Shown: in pieces, positions 37,072 to 44,871 of the stretch | How positions within the stretch are numbered: the stretch's first letter is position 1 | Layout of the letters: every line of letters starts with the position of its first letter | Assembly: GCA_017397925.1 (NCBI GenBank) | Contig: JAFQHO010000010.1 | Span: forward strand, 1-59,465 | Source: Ruminococcus sp. | GTDB taxonomy: Bacteria; Bacillota; Clostridia; Oscillospirales; Ruminococcaceae | Reading direction: 5' to 3' | DNA: 59,465 bases | Notes under the pieces: model-generated | Told to the model about the DNA's origin: nothing | Seen by the model: the letters and a program-made list of their open reading frames with translations, nothing else | Database searches by the model: none | Position numbers and translations under genes: made by a program

Positions 37072-37920
37072 TCAGAACAGCCCTCTTACATCTTCAAATG
37101 AGAATGACGGCTGCAAAGCAAGGTTTATACCGCAGGCTATAAGCTCTGCACCACGCTCAGAAAGGCGGTCAATATCACGGGGAGTCACCATCATATTCGG
37201 TATATCTTCGGGGATTTCACACTCTCCACAGCTGTGCAGTATGGTATGCATATCCACTACCGTAGGGATTCCCACCGCTATTACAGGTATACCCAGAGAT
37301 TTCGCGGAAAGCTCCTTTCGGGAGTTGGCAACGCCGCTTCCAGGGGATATTCCGCTGTCGCTGAGTTGTATTGTAGTGCCAAGCCGACTTATATCAGAAC
37401 AGGCAAGAGCGTCTACCGCAATAACCACAGAGGGCTTTATCTCACGGCATACTGACTTTATAAGCTCCGCCGTTTCAATGCCTGTCTGCCCAAGCACTCC
37501 CCCTGCAAGACAGCTGACAGGGCGCAGAGAGGCGAGAAAATCAGCCTCATTCTCTTTCAGCTCATTTCTGAGATGTCGCGTAGCAAGGACCTTTTCCGCC
37601 GTCCAGGGACCTATGGCGTCGGGAGTAATATCGCGGTTTCCCAGCCCTGCTACAAGAATTTCGCCATCGGGGAGCATACTTTTCAGCTCATCTGCAAGCT
37701 CCTGCGCCATATCCTCGTAATTGCCGCAATATCGGCTTAAGCTTCCGCTTTCAAGGGTGATATACCGTCCCTTTCCCTTTCCGATAGTATGACGGTGATT
37801 ATCATTTTCAATGACAATTTCCGTTATTTCAAAAGCACTTCCGCGGCGGTATTTCTTCACACCGTCGGGCAAATTATCCTCGTTTATCTGTTCAAGAGCA
37901 AGGTCTGTTCTGACATTCAT
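37072..37920 (-). CDS. gpr: Germination protease GPR
   Basis: GPR cleaves small acid-soluble spore proteins at germination. The 282-residue protein begins with the typical NVRTDLALE near the propeptide cleavage site, followed by KGKGRYITLE, VAGLGNRDITPDAIGPW, SVVIAVDALACSD, QLSDSGISPGSGVANSRKE and the ending MMVTPRDIDRL. It is shorter than the Bacillus protein (about 370) but the visible core motifs are complete. GAGGAG lies before the ATG. Its divergent position next to rpsT is the arrangement seen in Bacillus. With yabP and yabQ it argues for sporulation capacity or a recent sporulating ancestor. Confidence 0.92.
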   Translation of the reverse strand: MNVRTDLALEQINEDNLPDGVKKYRRGSAFEITEIVIENDNHRHTIGKGKGRYITLESGSLSRYCGNYEDMAQELADELKSMLPDGEILVAGLGNRDITPDAIGPWTAEKVLATRHLRNELKENEADFLASLRPVSCLAGGVLGQTGIETAELIKSVCREIKPSVVIAVDALACSDISRLGTTIQLSDSGISPGSGVANSRKELSAKSLGIPVIAVGIPTVVDMHTILHSCGECEIPEDIPNMMVTPRDIDRLSERGAELIACGINLALQPSFSFEDVRGLF

Positions 37921-37942
37921 ATGCTTCTCCTCTGCGATTTGT

Positions 37943-37973
37943 GAATATTGCTATATTTCAATAGCAAATATTC
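37943..37973. promoter_or_regulatory. Inverted repeat in the gpr upstream region
   Basis: GAATATTGCTAT (37943-37954) pairs with ATAGCAAATATTC (37961-37973) with one bulged base, 22 to 53 bases upstream of gpr. It may be an operator or an mRNA hairpin. No sigma-A promoter is obvious, which would suit a forespore sigma factor; that is inference. Confidence 0.35.
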
Positions 37974-37997
37974 GTCATATTCTTTCGTTTTTTACTA

Positions 37998-38026
37998 TTG
38001 ATTTTTTCAGCGAATAATGGTATAAT
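37998..38026 (+). promoter_or_regulatory. Promoter of rpsT
   Basis: TTGATT (37998-38003) and TATAAT (38021-38026) are 17 bases apart. The leader that follows is about 107 bases long. Confidence 0.7.
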
Positions 38027-38040
38027 TATTATTGTCTCAG

Positions 38041-38130
38041 TGGGTAGCTGTGCGTTGCAGCTGCCACATATCGTAACTGATATGTATAAAATATGTAATA
38101 TCCTGCGGTATATCCGCGGAAAAATTCGGG
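38041..38130 (+). promoter_or_regulatory. Structured rpsT leader (possible autoregulatory RNA)
   Basis: The leader contains GTGGGTAGCTG pairing with CAGCTGCCAC (38040-38068), CATATC-GTAACT-GATATG (about 38068-38085) and a third small hairpin with CCTGCGG/CCGCGG (38103-38119) just before GGGAGG. Ribosomal protein leaders are often bound by the encoded protein. A regulatory role here is inferred from structure only. Confidence 0.45.
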
Positions 38131-38140
38131 AGGTGCAATT

Positions 38141-38401
38141 ATGCCAAATATTAAATCTGCAAAGAAGAGAGTTAAGGTTAACGCAACTAAGGCTGCTGCT
38201 AACAAGTCCAGAAGAACAAACCTCAAGACAGTTCTCAAGAAGGCTGATATCGCTTGTTCTACAGGTGCTGCTGATAAGGCAGAGGCTATCAAGCTCGCTG
38301 TTAAGAAGGTTGACCAGGCTTGCGCTAAGGGTCTTATGCATAAGAACAAGGCTGCAAGAAAGAAGGCTCAGCTCGCTAAGAAGCTTAACGCTGCTCAGTA
38401 A
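38141..38401 (+). CDS. rpsT: 30S ribosomal protein S20
   Basis: S20 binds 16S rRNA early in assembly of the small subunit. The 86-residue protein is basic and helical, with the usual start MPNIKSAKKRVKVNATKAAANK, SRRTNLKTVLKKA, and the ending KGLMHKNKAARKKAQLAKKL. CGGGAGGTG precedes the ATG. Codon use is strongly biased (AAG, GCT), as expected of a highly expressed gene. Confidence 0.97.
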   Translation: MPNIKSAKKRVKVNATKAAANKSRRTNLKTVLKKADIACSTGAADKAEAIKLAVKKVDQACAKGLMHKNKAARKKAQLAKKLNAAQ

Positions 38402-38420
38402 TTATAATTTTTGATAATCA

Positions 38421-38450
38421 ACCCCGATATCTTGCGAATCGGGGTTTTTG
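38421..38450 (+). terminator. Terminator of rpsT
   Basis: ACCCCGAT (38421-38428) pairs with ATCGGGGT (38438-38445), followed by TTTTTG. Confidence 0.88.
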
Positions 38451-38461
38451 TTTTATACCGA

Positions 38462-39871
38462 TTATCTTTTACGCTTTACAATTTTAATCCGCTTCTTTTC
38501 GGGAGCTTTCGCAATCTCCGCAGTTTCGGGTTCAGCCGCAACTTCGGGGATTTTTTCATTTTCCTTAACGGGAAATTCCGCAGGCTCAGCCATTTGCCTG
38601 CCCACAAACGCAACAAATTCGTCGTCCTCAATTTCGCCGCAGCCCTCGTATTCGCTTATACCCTCATCTTCCTCGTCAACCTCGCAGATGAACTCCGCAA
38701 CCTCGCTGCCCTCGGAAAAATCGGCAAATTCAATGATTAAATTTACATTTCTGCCGAAATCAAAAGCAAGCTCCACATCGGGAATACTGCCGTAGGAAGG
38801 GTAAATCATAACCGCTGTATCGCTGCCTGTCATTTCAGCAGCAGCGTAAAGCTTGGCTATATCATCGGAATTTATCTCATTTACAGCGGAAATATGCTGC
38901 CATTTCGCGTTTCCTACGCAGTATATGCTGCCGTCGCTTTCATAAAGGGATATAGTTGGATTAAGTGGGAATAATCTCCGCTCGCAGCAAAGATATCCTG
39001 CCTTTGAAAGAGCCTTTACCACCTTGCCCTCACGGGCAGCCTTGGCAAGCTTTGACATATAGACCTCAAAAAGCTCCTGCAAGGGGAAAAATACAGCATT
39101 TGTAGTGTATTTTCCGAAATATCCGCTGCTGTTCTTCTGAAGAACCATACGGCATATATTGAGAACCGCAGTATATTTCTTGGCATTGCGCGTATTTACG
39201 CAGGCAGCAAAATCGCGCTCCACGCTGTCGCAGATTTCCACTTCGTCAAGCTGAATTATGATTTTTTTCAGCTCCTGCTGGTTTTTATGGCTGTCCACAA
39301 GCTTTAAAAGCACTGCTGCAGCCGTTTTTATCAGGCGATTTTCCGCCCTATTGGGAGTAAACACATCGTGGCGGACGTAAAGCCGTTCACGGTGGGCAAG
39401 ATTGCGCCGTATATTCTCTGAAAAGAGTATACTCCCCTGCATAGAGTTGGTATTCTCCTCAATGGAAGTATACCCCGAAAGCATACCGCTTTTCATAATT
39501 TTTGAAAATTCGCGGATAAAAACAGCGGCAAAATATTCCATAAAGGAGCTGTTTTCGCTGTCAAGCAGCTCCGCTGTGTTCTTTTCAAAGGGCAGGTCAA
39601 GATAAGCGGACACAATCCGCCCTAAAAGGCTTTTTGCACGGGTAAGATTGTCCCCTAAGCGGGGATAAATCTCCACGCGGGTGCCGTCGTTAAGGCGCAT
39701 TATGCCTGCATATTCCCGCGATTTAACCACTCTTTTGCCCTTTTCGAAGCATACCATCATAAGCTGAGTGTTACGCAGGGCAAAGTCCTCGATTTTCTCA
39801 AAAAGCTCCACGTTATCATCGTTCAGCTCTATTATGACATCGTTTTCAAAATTAGCAATAATTTCTTTCAT
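38462..39871 (-). CDS. mcrC: McrC-like protein with altered nuclease motif
   Basis: McrC partners McrB and supplies the endonuclease in modification-dependent restriction. The 469-residue protein has the McrC-like N-terminal part (LNDGTRVEIYPRLGD), a middle helical region (MQGSILFSENIRRNL, VFTPNRAENRLIKTA) and the nuclease region near 300-325. There the family motif PD-x(n)-D-x-K reads Pro305-Thr306 ... Asn321-Ala322-Lys323, so both acidic residues are replaced and only the Lys is kept. Asp313 or Glu311 lie nearby and might substitute. Another 70 residues form an acidic tail ending in the basic KKRIKIVKRKR. The gene follows mcrB after six bases. It may be a non-cutting effector. The family call is good; the activity is in doubt. 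Confidence 0.82.
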   Translation of the reverse strand: MKEIIANFENDVIIELNDDNVELFEKIEDFALRNTQLMMVCFEKGKRVVKSREYAGIMRLNDGTRVEIYPRLGDNLTRAKSLLGRIVSAYLDLPFEKNTAELLDSENSSFMEYFAAVFIREFSKIMKSGMLSGYTSIEENTNSMQGSILFSENIRRNLAHRERLYVRHDVFTPNRAENRLIKTAAAVLLKLVDSHKNQQELKKIIIQLDEVEICDSVERDFAACVNTRNAKKYTAVLNICRMVLQKNSSGYFGKYTTNAVFFPLQELFEVYMSKLAKAAREGKVVKALSKAGYLCCERRLFPLNPTISLYESDGSIYCVGNAKWQHISAVNEINSDDIAKLYAAAEMTGSDTAVMIYPSYGSIPDVELAFDFGRNVNLIIEFADFSEGSEVAEFICEVDEEDEGISEYEGCGEIEDDEFVAFVGRQMAEPAEFPVKENEKIPEVAAEPETAEIAKAPEKKRIKIVKRKR

Positions 39872-39877
39872 TTTATA

Positions 39878-41653
39878 TTACCTGTAGATATTGATAAAAT
39901 CCTGCTCCGTCCAGTTTTCGGGATTTCCTATGCGGTATATGTTCTGGTCAGAGTCGAATGTTCTGATATATTTTGGCTGAATTGTTTCAATAAATGTGTT
40001 TTCATCGTTGAGAACAAGTCGGATTTTTTCGTAGTCGTCAAAGAAATACTCCTGCAACAGGGGAATAATTCTGTTGTTGAAAATCTTTCTGAGTGTGCCT
40101 ATATCGTGGATTGAGCCGTTCTTGTTCATAAAATAAGCGTGTCCGATTGTATGCTCACGGTCGTAGTAGTACTCGATACGCTGATTTATAGCCGTAAGCA
40201 TCTCGCAGAGGTCGATTTCTCCGCAGCTTTTCAGCAATTCGGGTACAGGCATCATCTCTGTGAAGTCGAAACGTCTTCTTAAAGCCGTATCAAGCATTGC
40301 AATTGAACGGTCAGCTGTGTTCATCGTTCCTAAGATAAAGACATTTTCAGGTACTATGAACTCACGCTGTGAAAACGGCAAAGTAACCGCTGTACCGCGC
40401 TTTGTGTCCTCAATAAGGGTGATAAGCTCACCAAAAATTTTCGATATATTACCACGGTTGATTTCGTCAATTACCGCAACATAATTGACGAAGGGGTTTT
40501 TCGCCGCTCTGTCGCAGAAAGTCTTGAAAACACCGTCGTATACACGGTAGATTACATTTGTTTCAGCGTGGGCAGATGACGACTCCTTACCGTATTTATC
40601 AACGATAACAGGGCGGATACCCTCAACGAAGTCCTCATAGCTGAATGACTGGTGGAACGTAGTGAATTTTATACGTCCGTGTTCGCAGTATTCGTCAAAA
40701 CGGGCTTTTACATCGGCATATGGCTCATTATCTACGTTTTCCTTGTTCTCTACAAGAGCTACGGCGTGTTTTACCGTATTATAGGTCTTACCTGTACCCG
40801 GAGGGCCGTAGAGAATACGGTTAAGGGCGCGTACAACCTTAGGTTCATCGTCCATTTCCGGGGAATATGGCAGAATTTCCTCGTCATCGTCCGTCTCAAC
40901 ATATTTTTCAACGTCAAGATATTCGCCTGCAAGCTCGAAAATCTTATAGTTGCGGACTTTGAACTTGGAATCACGGTATTCCTTGATTTTACGGCAGTTA
41001 TCAACGTATTCCGATACGGACATAATATCTTCGATATCCAGTCCTGCAAAAGCAAAGATACTGGGTACATCCCCTGCACTTATGATAGGGAATGTAAAGG
41101 GCTTTAAACAGTGAAGAATTCTGGACACAACCACAACAGAAAGTCCCGATTCTTCAAAATCCTTGTTCAGCACGTCCTCTGCAAGCTCAAATATTTCCTC
41201 ATCAGTTTCACGGTTAAGCTGAACGATTTCCAGGCATAGCGAGATGAAATCCTGTATACATTTCCTGTTGTCGGCAATAGAACGCTCTCTGAAAGAATCA
41301 AAGGAAGTATCATAAATACCCACGGTAACAACATCATCATCCTGATTTCCCGTATATCTTCTCTTTGAAGCAAGAAGCCATATATCATCAATTGTCTTGG
41401 CGAGGGATTTCTTATCGGCGTGAAGCAAGTGGCTTTTCAGGACTTTTTCCTTCTGTGCGTCCATACCGTTCTGAGCTGTTCTGATACAGATAGAATAGAT
41501 AAGGTCAAGGTCGCTGTAATCAATGATTGATTTGTTGCGGAGATTTTCGTAGCGTCTGACCGCGTTACGCATAAGCTTATAGGCTCCGTCGTATTCATCG
41601 GGCAGAATTTCGGTTTCGTGTGTAAGTCGGGTGATTATTTCCTGTATATTCAT
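39878..41653 (-). CDS. mcrB: McrB-like AAA+ GTPase/ATPase
   Basis: McrB is the motor and specificity subunit of McrBC systems. The 591-residue protein has an N-terminal half (about 1-275) I cannot assign, including [20 protein letters not shown] and [19 protein letters not shown]. Its AAA+ domain has Walker A GPPGTGKT (283-290), [16 protein letters not shown], Walker [21 protein letters not shown] and the McrB hallmark [21 protein letters not shown] with the arginine finger. AGAGG precedes the ATG. A perfect promoter lies upstream and mcrC follows after six bases. The N-terminal part would recognise the target, by analogy with other McrB proteins. Confidence 0.9.
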   Translation of the reverse strand: MNIQEIITRLTHETEILPDEYDGAYKLMRNAVRRYENLRNKSIIDYSDLDLIYSICIRTAQNGMDAQKEKVLKSHLLHADKKSLAKTIDDIWLLASKRRYTGNQDDDVVTVGIYDTSFDSFRERSIADNRKCIQDFISLCLEIVQLNRETDEEIFELAEDVLNKDFEESGLSVVVVSRILHCLKPFTFPIISAGDVPSIFAFAGLDIEDIMSVSEYVDNCRKIKEYRDSKFKVRNYKIFELAGEYLDVEKYVETDDDEEILPYSPEMDDEPKVVRALNRILYGPPGTGKTYNTVKHAVALVENKENVDNEPYADVKARFDEYCEHGRIKFTTFHQSFSYEDFVEGIRPVIVDKYGKESSSAHAETNVIYRVYDGVFKTFCDRAAKNPFVNYVAVIDEINRGNISKIFGELITLIEDTKRGTAVTLPFSQREFIVPENVFILGTMNTADRSIAMLDTALRRRFDFTEMMPVPELLKSCGEIDLCEMLTAINQRIEYYYDREHTIGHAYFMNKNGSIHDIGTLRKIFNNRIIPLLQEYFFDDYEKIRLVLNDENTFIETIQPKYIRTFDSDQNIYRIGNPENWTEQDFINIYR

Positions 41654-41691
41654 AACAAAATCCTCTCAACTTGTTTTATTATTATGGTTTT

Positions 41692-41720
41692 ATTATACTA
41701 TATATCTCCATATTTGTCAA
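41692..41720 (-). promoter_or_regulatory. Promoter of mcrB-mcrC
   Basis: On the minus strand TTGACA (41720-41715) and TATAAT (41697-41692) are separated by 17 bases, a full consensus promoter 40 bases before mcrB. Confidence 0.82.
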
Positions 41721-41757
41721 CGATTTTCGTGTAATGTTTATTAAACGTTTACATTTT

Positions 41758-41773
41758 GCAGGGCAGCCCCTGC
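41758..41773. repeat. Short GC-rich palindrome
   Basis: GCAGGG-CAGC-CCCTGC is a perfect inverted repeat in the mcrB/recG divergent gap. It resembles other short GC-rich intergenic palindromes in the window (43992, 51902, 56547, 59242, 59288). Confidence 0.45.
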
Positions 41774-41855
41774 AGGCGATCAAAGGTTAATTATCTGCGA
41801 CAGCTTGCAAAAATAATTACACATTACAAATTAACAGTAAGGGTTCCCATTATAT

Positions 41856-41883
41856 TTGACTTTTCTCCCATTTATGGTATAAT
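41856..41883 (+). promoter_or_regulatory. Promoter of recG
   Basis: TTGACT (41856-41861) and TATAAT (41878-41883), 16 bases apart, lie 33 bases before the recG start. Confidence 0.68.
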
Positions 41884-41915
41884 AAATATACAACGGAATT
41901 GAAAGGGAGTTTATT

Positions 41916-43952
41916 ATGGCTGCAAATCTGTTTTCGGAAATTGAATTTTTAAAGGGAGTCGGAAAGGCTAAGGGGGAAAAATACCGCAAATTAGGCATTT
42001 CATCGCCTTATGAGCTGTTGTACCATATCCCACGCGATTATATGGACTTCCGCACACATATTCCAATTGTGCAGGCTGAAAATGAGGAATACTGCGTTTT
42101 AAAGCTGACAATCACAAGAAAGCTCCCACCTAAGGCTATCCGAAAAGGCCTTGTTATATGCCACGCTGCCGCCACTGACGGAATTGATGATATTATTGTT
42201 GTCGTTTACAATAACGTCTATGCCTTTCACGCGCTGAAAGAATTTCAGACTTACTATATGTACGGCAAGGTCACAGGTGGCTTTACACGGAAGGAAATCC
42301 ACTCCCCCGTATATATCCCTGCTGACTCCCCTGTGCTTATTCAGCCTGTCTACAAGCTGACGCAAGGGCTTCCAATAAACGCTGTACGCACCAATATGCA
42401 GCAGGCACTCTCACTTTTAGAGGACTCCCCTTTTGAAACTCTCCCCGAATATATACGGGAGAAATACGCCCTCCCTGACCTCGTGTGGTCGCTGAAGAAT
42501 GTACACTTCCCCGAAACAAATAATGCGGCTGAAATTGCAAGGCGCAGAATAGCCTTCGAGGAACTGCTGAAGCTGCAGCTGGGTATGCTTATGCTGAAAA
42601 TACGCAAGAAGAAAATCACCTCCTATGTTATGGATAAATCCATTTCTATGGCGGATTTTTACGGCGCTCTGCCATTTCAGCTTACAGAGGGGCAGGCTTC
42701 CGCTGTGGATGAAATCATAGCCGATATGTGCAGCGGCTCCCCTATGAATCGGCTTTTACAGGGAGATGTGGGAAGCGGAAAAACCGCTGTAGCTGCTGCT
42801 GCCTGCTGTTTTGCGGCGAAAAACGGGGTACAGTCCGCTGTTATGGCACCTACGGAAATACTTGCAGCACAGCATTACAAGACTTTCAGCTCGTTTCTTG
42901 AACCTCTCGGCATAAAAGTTGCACTTCTCACAGGCTCAACTCCTGCAAAGCAAAAGGCTGAAATCCGCGAAAAACTGGCGTCGGGAGAAATTGACCTTGT
43001 GGCAGGCACTCACGCAATTATTCAAAAGGATGTGGAGTATAAATCCCTGGGGCTTGTAATCACCGATGAACAGCATCGTTTCGGAGTTTCGCAGAGGGCT
43101 GCCCTTGCAGAAAAGGGCGATTCACCCCACAGGCTGATTATGTCCGCAACGCCCATACCGCGTACTCTCGCCCTTAATATCTTCGGTGATTTGGATGTTA
43201 CGAGTATACGTCAGCTGCCGAAGGGGAGAAGTCCAGTAAAAACCTACGCTGTTACGGGTAAAAAGCGTGAGGGAGCATTTTCTTTCCTCCGTGCAAGGCT
43301 TGACGAGGGGCGGCAGGCTTATGTTGTCTGCCCTATGATTGAGGAGTCCGAAAGCGAGCTTTTTGCCGTGAAATCCTATGCTGAAAATGCGGAGAAAACT
43401 ACGCTGAAAGGCTATACTACGGCACTCCTACACGGACGTATGAAAGCTGCCGAAAAAGAGGAAGTTATGGGAAAATTCAGCCGTGGCGAATTGCAGGCAC
43501 TCATATGCACTACTGTTGTTGAGGTCGGGGTTGATGTACCCAATGCGGCGGTTATGATTATCGAAAATGCCGAGAGATTCGGACTTTCGCAGCTTCACCA
43601 GCTCCGCGGACGAGTGGGACGAGGACAGTACGAGAGTACGTGCATACTCATTACCGACAACAAAAACGAGGACTGCATACAGCGAATGAAGATAATTTCA
43701 GCTACTACTGACGGCTTTAAAATAGCGCAGGAGGACTTGAATATGCGCGGCCCGGGAGATTTCTTCGGCAGCGCTCAGCACGGACTTCCGCCGCTGAAAA
43801 TAGCCTCGGCATACGATATATCTATGCTCTCCGAGGATGTCCGCCGCTGTGCAGAGGAGCTTCTCCGTGACGACCCAAATCTCGACAAACCTGAGCATAA
43901 GGCGATTAAAATGGATACGCTGAAATTTTTTAATAAAGAGGTTACGAGTTGA
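41916..43952 (+). CDS. recG: ATP-dependent DNA helicase RecG
   Basis: RecG remodels stalled replication forks and branched DNA. The 678-residue protein has the N-terminal wedge/OB domain (GVGKAKGEKYRKLGISSPYELLYHIPRDYMDF split over the first 45 residues), Walker A LLQGDVGSGKT, MAPTEILAAQH, the DEQH box (VITDEQHRFGV), MSATPIPRTL and the C-terminal helicase motifs VVEVGVDVPNA and QLHQLRGRVGRG. All helicase motifs are intact. GAAAGGGAG precedes the ATG. The length is usual. Confidence 0.97.
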   Translation: MAANLFSEIEFLKGVGKAKGEKYRKLGISSPYELLYHIPRDYMDFRTHIPIVQAENEEYCVLKLTITRKLPPKAIRKGLVICHAAATDGIDDIIVVVYNNVYAFHALKEFQTYYMYGKVTGGFTRKEIHSPVYIPADSPVLIQPVYKLTQGLPINAVRTNMQQALSLLEDSPFETLPEYIREKYALPDLVWSLKNVHFPETNNAAEIARRRIAFEELLKLQLGMLMLKIRKKKITSYVMDKSISMADFYGALPFQLTEGQASAVDEIIADMCSGSPMNRLLQGDVGSGKTAVAAAACCFAAKNGVQSAVMAPTEILAAQHYKTFSSFLEPLGIKVALLTGSTPAKQKAEIREKLASGEIDLVAGTHAIIQKDVEYKSLGLVITDEQHRFGVSQRAALAEKGDSPHRLIMSATPIPRTLALNIFGDLDVTSIRQLPKGRSPVKTYAVTGKKREGAFSFLRARLDEGRQAYVVCPMIEESESELFAVKSYAENAEKTTLKGYTTALLHGRMKAAEKEEVMGKFSRGELQALICTTVVEVGVDVPNAAVMIIENAERFGLSQLHQLRGRVGRGQYESTCILITDNKNEDCIQRMKIISATTDGFKIAQEDLNMRGPGDFFGSAQHGLPPLKIASAYDISMLSEDVRRCAEELLRDDPNLDKPEHKAIKMDTLKFFNKEVTS

Positions 43953-43991
43953 TGCGTAATGCGTAACTATCGTTGGCGATAATTATTTTTT

Positions 43992-44020
43992 GTAGGGGGC
44001 GGCGCCCTCGACGCCCCGTA
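43992..44020. repeat. GC-rich short repeat
   Basis: GTAGGGGGCGG-CGCC-CTCGACGCCCC contains overlapping inverted repeats (GGGGCG with CGCCCC; GGCGCC). GTAGGGG recurs at 59288 and, inverted, at 59258. It looks like a REP-like intergenic module. Confidence 0.45.
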
Positions 44021-44059
44021 ATCACTGATTATAATTCCGATTTGTTTTTTATGTATGAA

Positions 44060-44216
44060 TACCATTTTCAAACACACCCCTTCACTATAGGGCAAAAATC
44101 GGCCTTTTTTCAACCAAAAATGGTTGATTATTGAAAAATATTTTTTATTTTCTACTTTTTAACTAATTGCAAACAGCCATAATTATAAGAGTTGCACAGA
44201 ATTTACAGCTATATCT
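44060..44216 (+). repeat. Dispersed intergenic repeat, copy 2
   Basis: It shares AAACACACCCC, TCACTATAGGGCAAAAATC, TTTTTTCAACCAAAAATGG and TTGATTATTGAAAAATA with copy 3 (58928-59100), and the reverse complement of most of these with copy 1 (23289-23599). Inside, CAACCA-AAAA-TGGTTG and GGGC/GCCC-type stems give two hairpins with flanking T and A runs. Confidence 0.75.
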
Positions 44217-44367
44217 TATAATCATAAAATCAAATTCATTTTACAAATTCCATCCTTAAATCCTATTTTCCAGCAACCGAAACAAGCAAATCCACCATTT
44301 ACTAAGCTGTTTTTTTGTGCATAATGCCGTATTGTGATTTTTTACTATGAAATCGACGTGAAATCTA

Positions 44368-44396
44368 TTGTAAAATACGGCTTAATATGATATAAT
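44368..44396 (+). promoter_or_regulatory. Promoter of the YloU-like/FakA-like genes
   Basis: TTGTAA (44368-44373) and TATAAT (44391-44396) are 17 bases apart, with an extended TGA before the -10. Confidence 0.66.
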
Positions 44397-44455
44397 ATAT
44401 TAGTATAGCAATGCGCTTTAGTGCGATATTGCAAAAATGAAAAGGGGTGTGCTAA

Positions 44456-44812
44456 ATGGTCAGCATCGAAAATCATATCGGAAAAATTTCAGTTTCAGAA
44501 AGCTATATAACCGAGCTTGTACGCCATACGGTCTGTGATTGCTTCGGAGTTGCCGACGTATGCAACGTCAACACTTTCCGTTCCGCTGTATCATCTCTTA
44601 CAGGGGGCAGACTTTTCAAGCGTAAGGGAGTTGCCGTCCGTACCGATAAAAACGGCGGTCTTTCAATTGACCTCCACATAAAGGTCACTTACGGTACAAA
44701 TATCGCTGCTGCTGTAAACAGCATCACCCATAAGGTTGCATTTACCGTTGAGGAAGCAACTGATATGCAGGTTAACGCTGTAAACGTCTATGTTGACGAT
44801 ATGAACGCATAA
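44456..44812 (+). CDS. Asp23/Gls24 family protein (YloU-like)
   Basis: The 118-residue protein belongs to the Asp23/Gls24 family: GKISVSESYITELVRHTVCD, a central variable stretch, then LSIDLHIKVTYGTNIAAAVNS and a V-E-E-A-T-D segment ending in VNAVNVYVDDM. YloU-like members commonly precede the DAK-domain gene yloV/fakA, as here. The biochemical role is unclear; relatives are tied to the envelope and alkaline stress. AAGGGGTG precedes the ATG. Confidence 0.87.
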   Translation: MVSIENHIGKISVSESYITELVRHTVCDCFGVADVCNVNTFRSAVSSLTGGRLFKRKGVAVRTDKNGGLSIDLHIKVTYGTNIAAAVNSITHKVAFTVEEATDMQVNAVNVYVDDMNA

Positions 44813-44820
44813 ACAATACC

Positions 44821-44853
44821 ACAGTGCCGCTTCTGCGGTACTGTCTATTTTTC
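44821..44853 (+). terminator. Hairpin between the YloU-like and FakA-like genes
   Basis: ACAGTGCCGC (44821-44830) pairs with GCGGTACTGT (44835-44844) with a TTCT loop, followed by CTATTTTTC. It could be a weak terminator or a partial attenuator before the downstream gene, whose ribosome site starts at 44859. Confidence 0.55.
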
Positions 44854-44871
44854 ACTTTAGGAGGGTTTATT

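Larger units (their letters stand above)
43953..44367. other. Intergenic region with repeats, no gene
   Basis: This gap after recG has no credible frame. It holds a GC-rich palindrome (43992-44020) and copy 2 of the dispersed repeat (44060-44216). The remainder is AT-rich and ends at the promoter of the YloU-like gene. Confidence 0.6.

Noticed and set aside
38041-38070. tRNA-like fold before rpsT
   Set aside because: Only simple stems are seen; there is no cloverleaf, T-loop or anticodon arm. It fits an mRNA leader better.
44824-44871. Earlier ATG start for the FakA-like protein
   Set aside because: It lies inside a hairpin and lacks a ribosome site, and the extra residues are not part of the family; the TTG at 44872 follows AGGAGGG.
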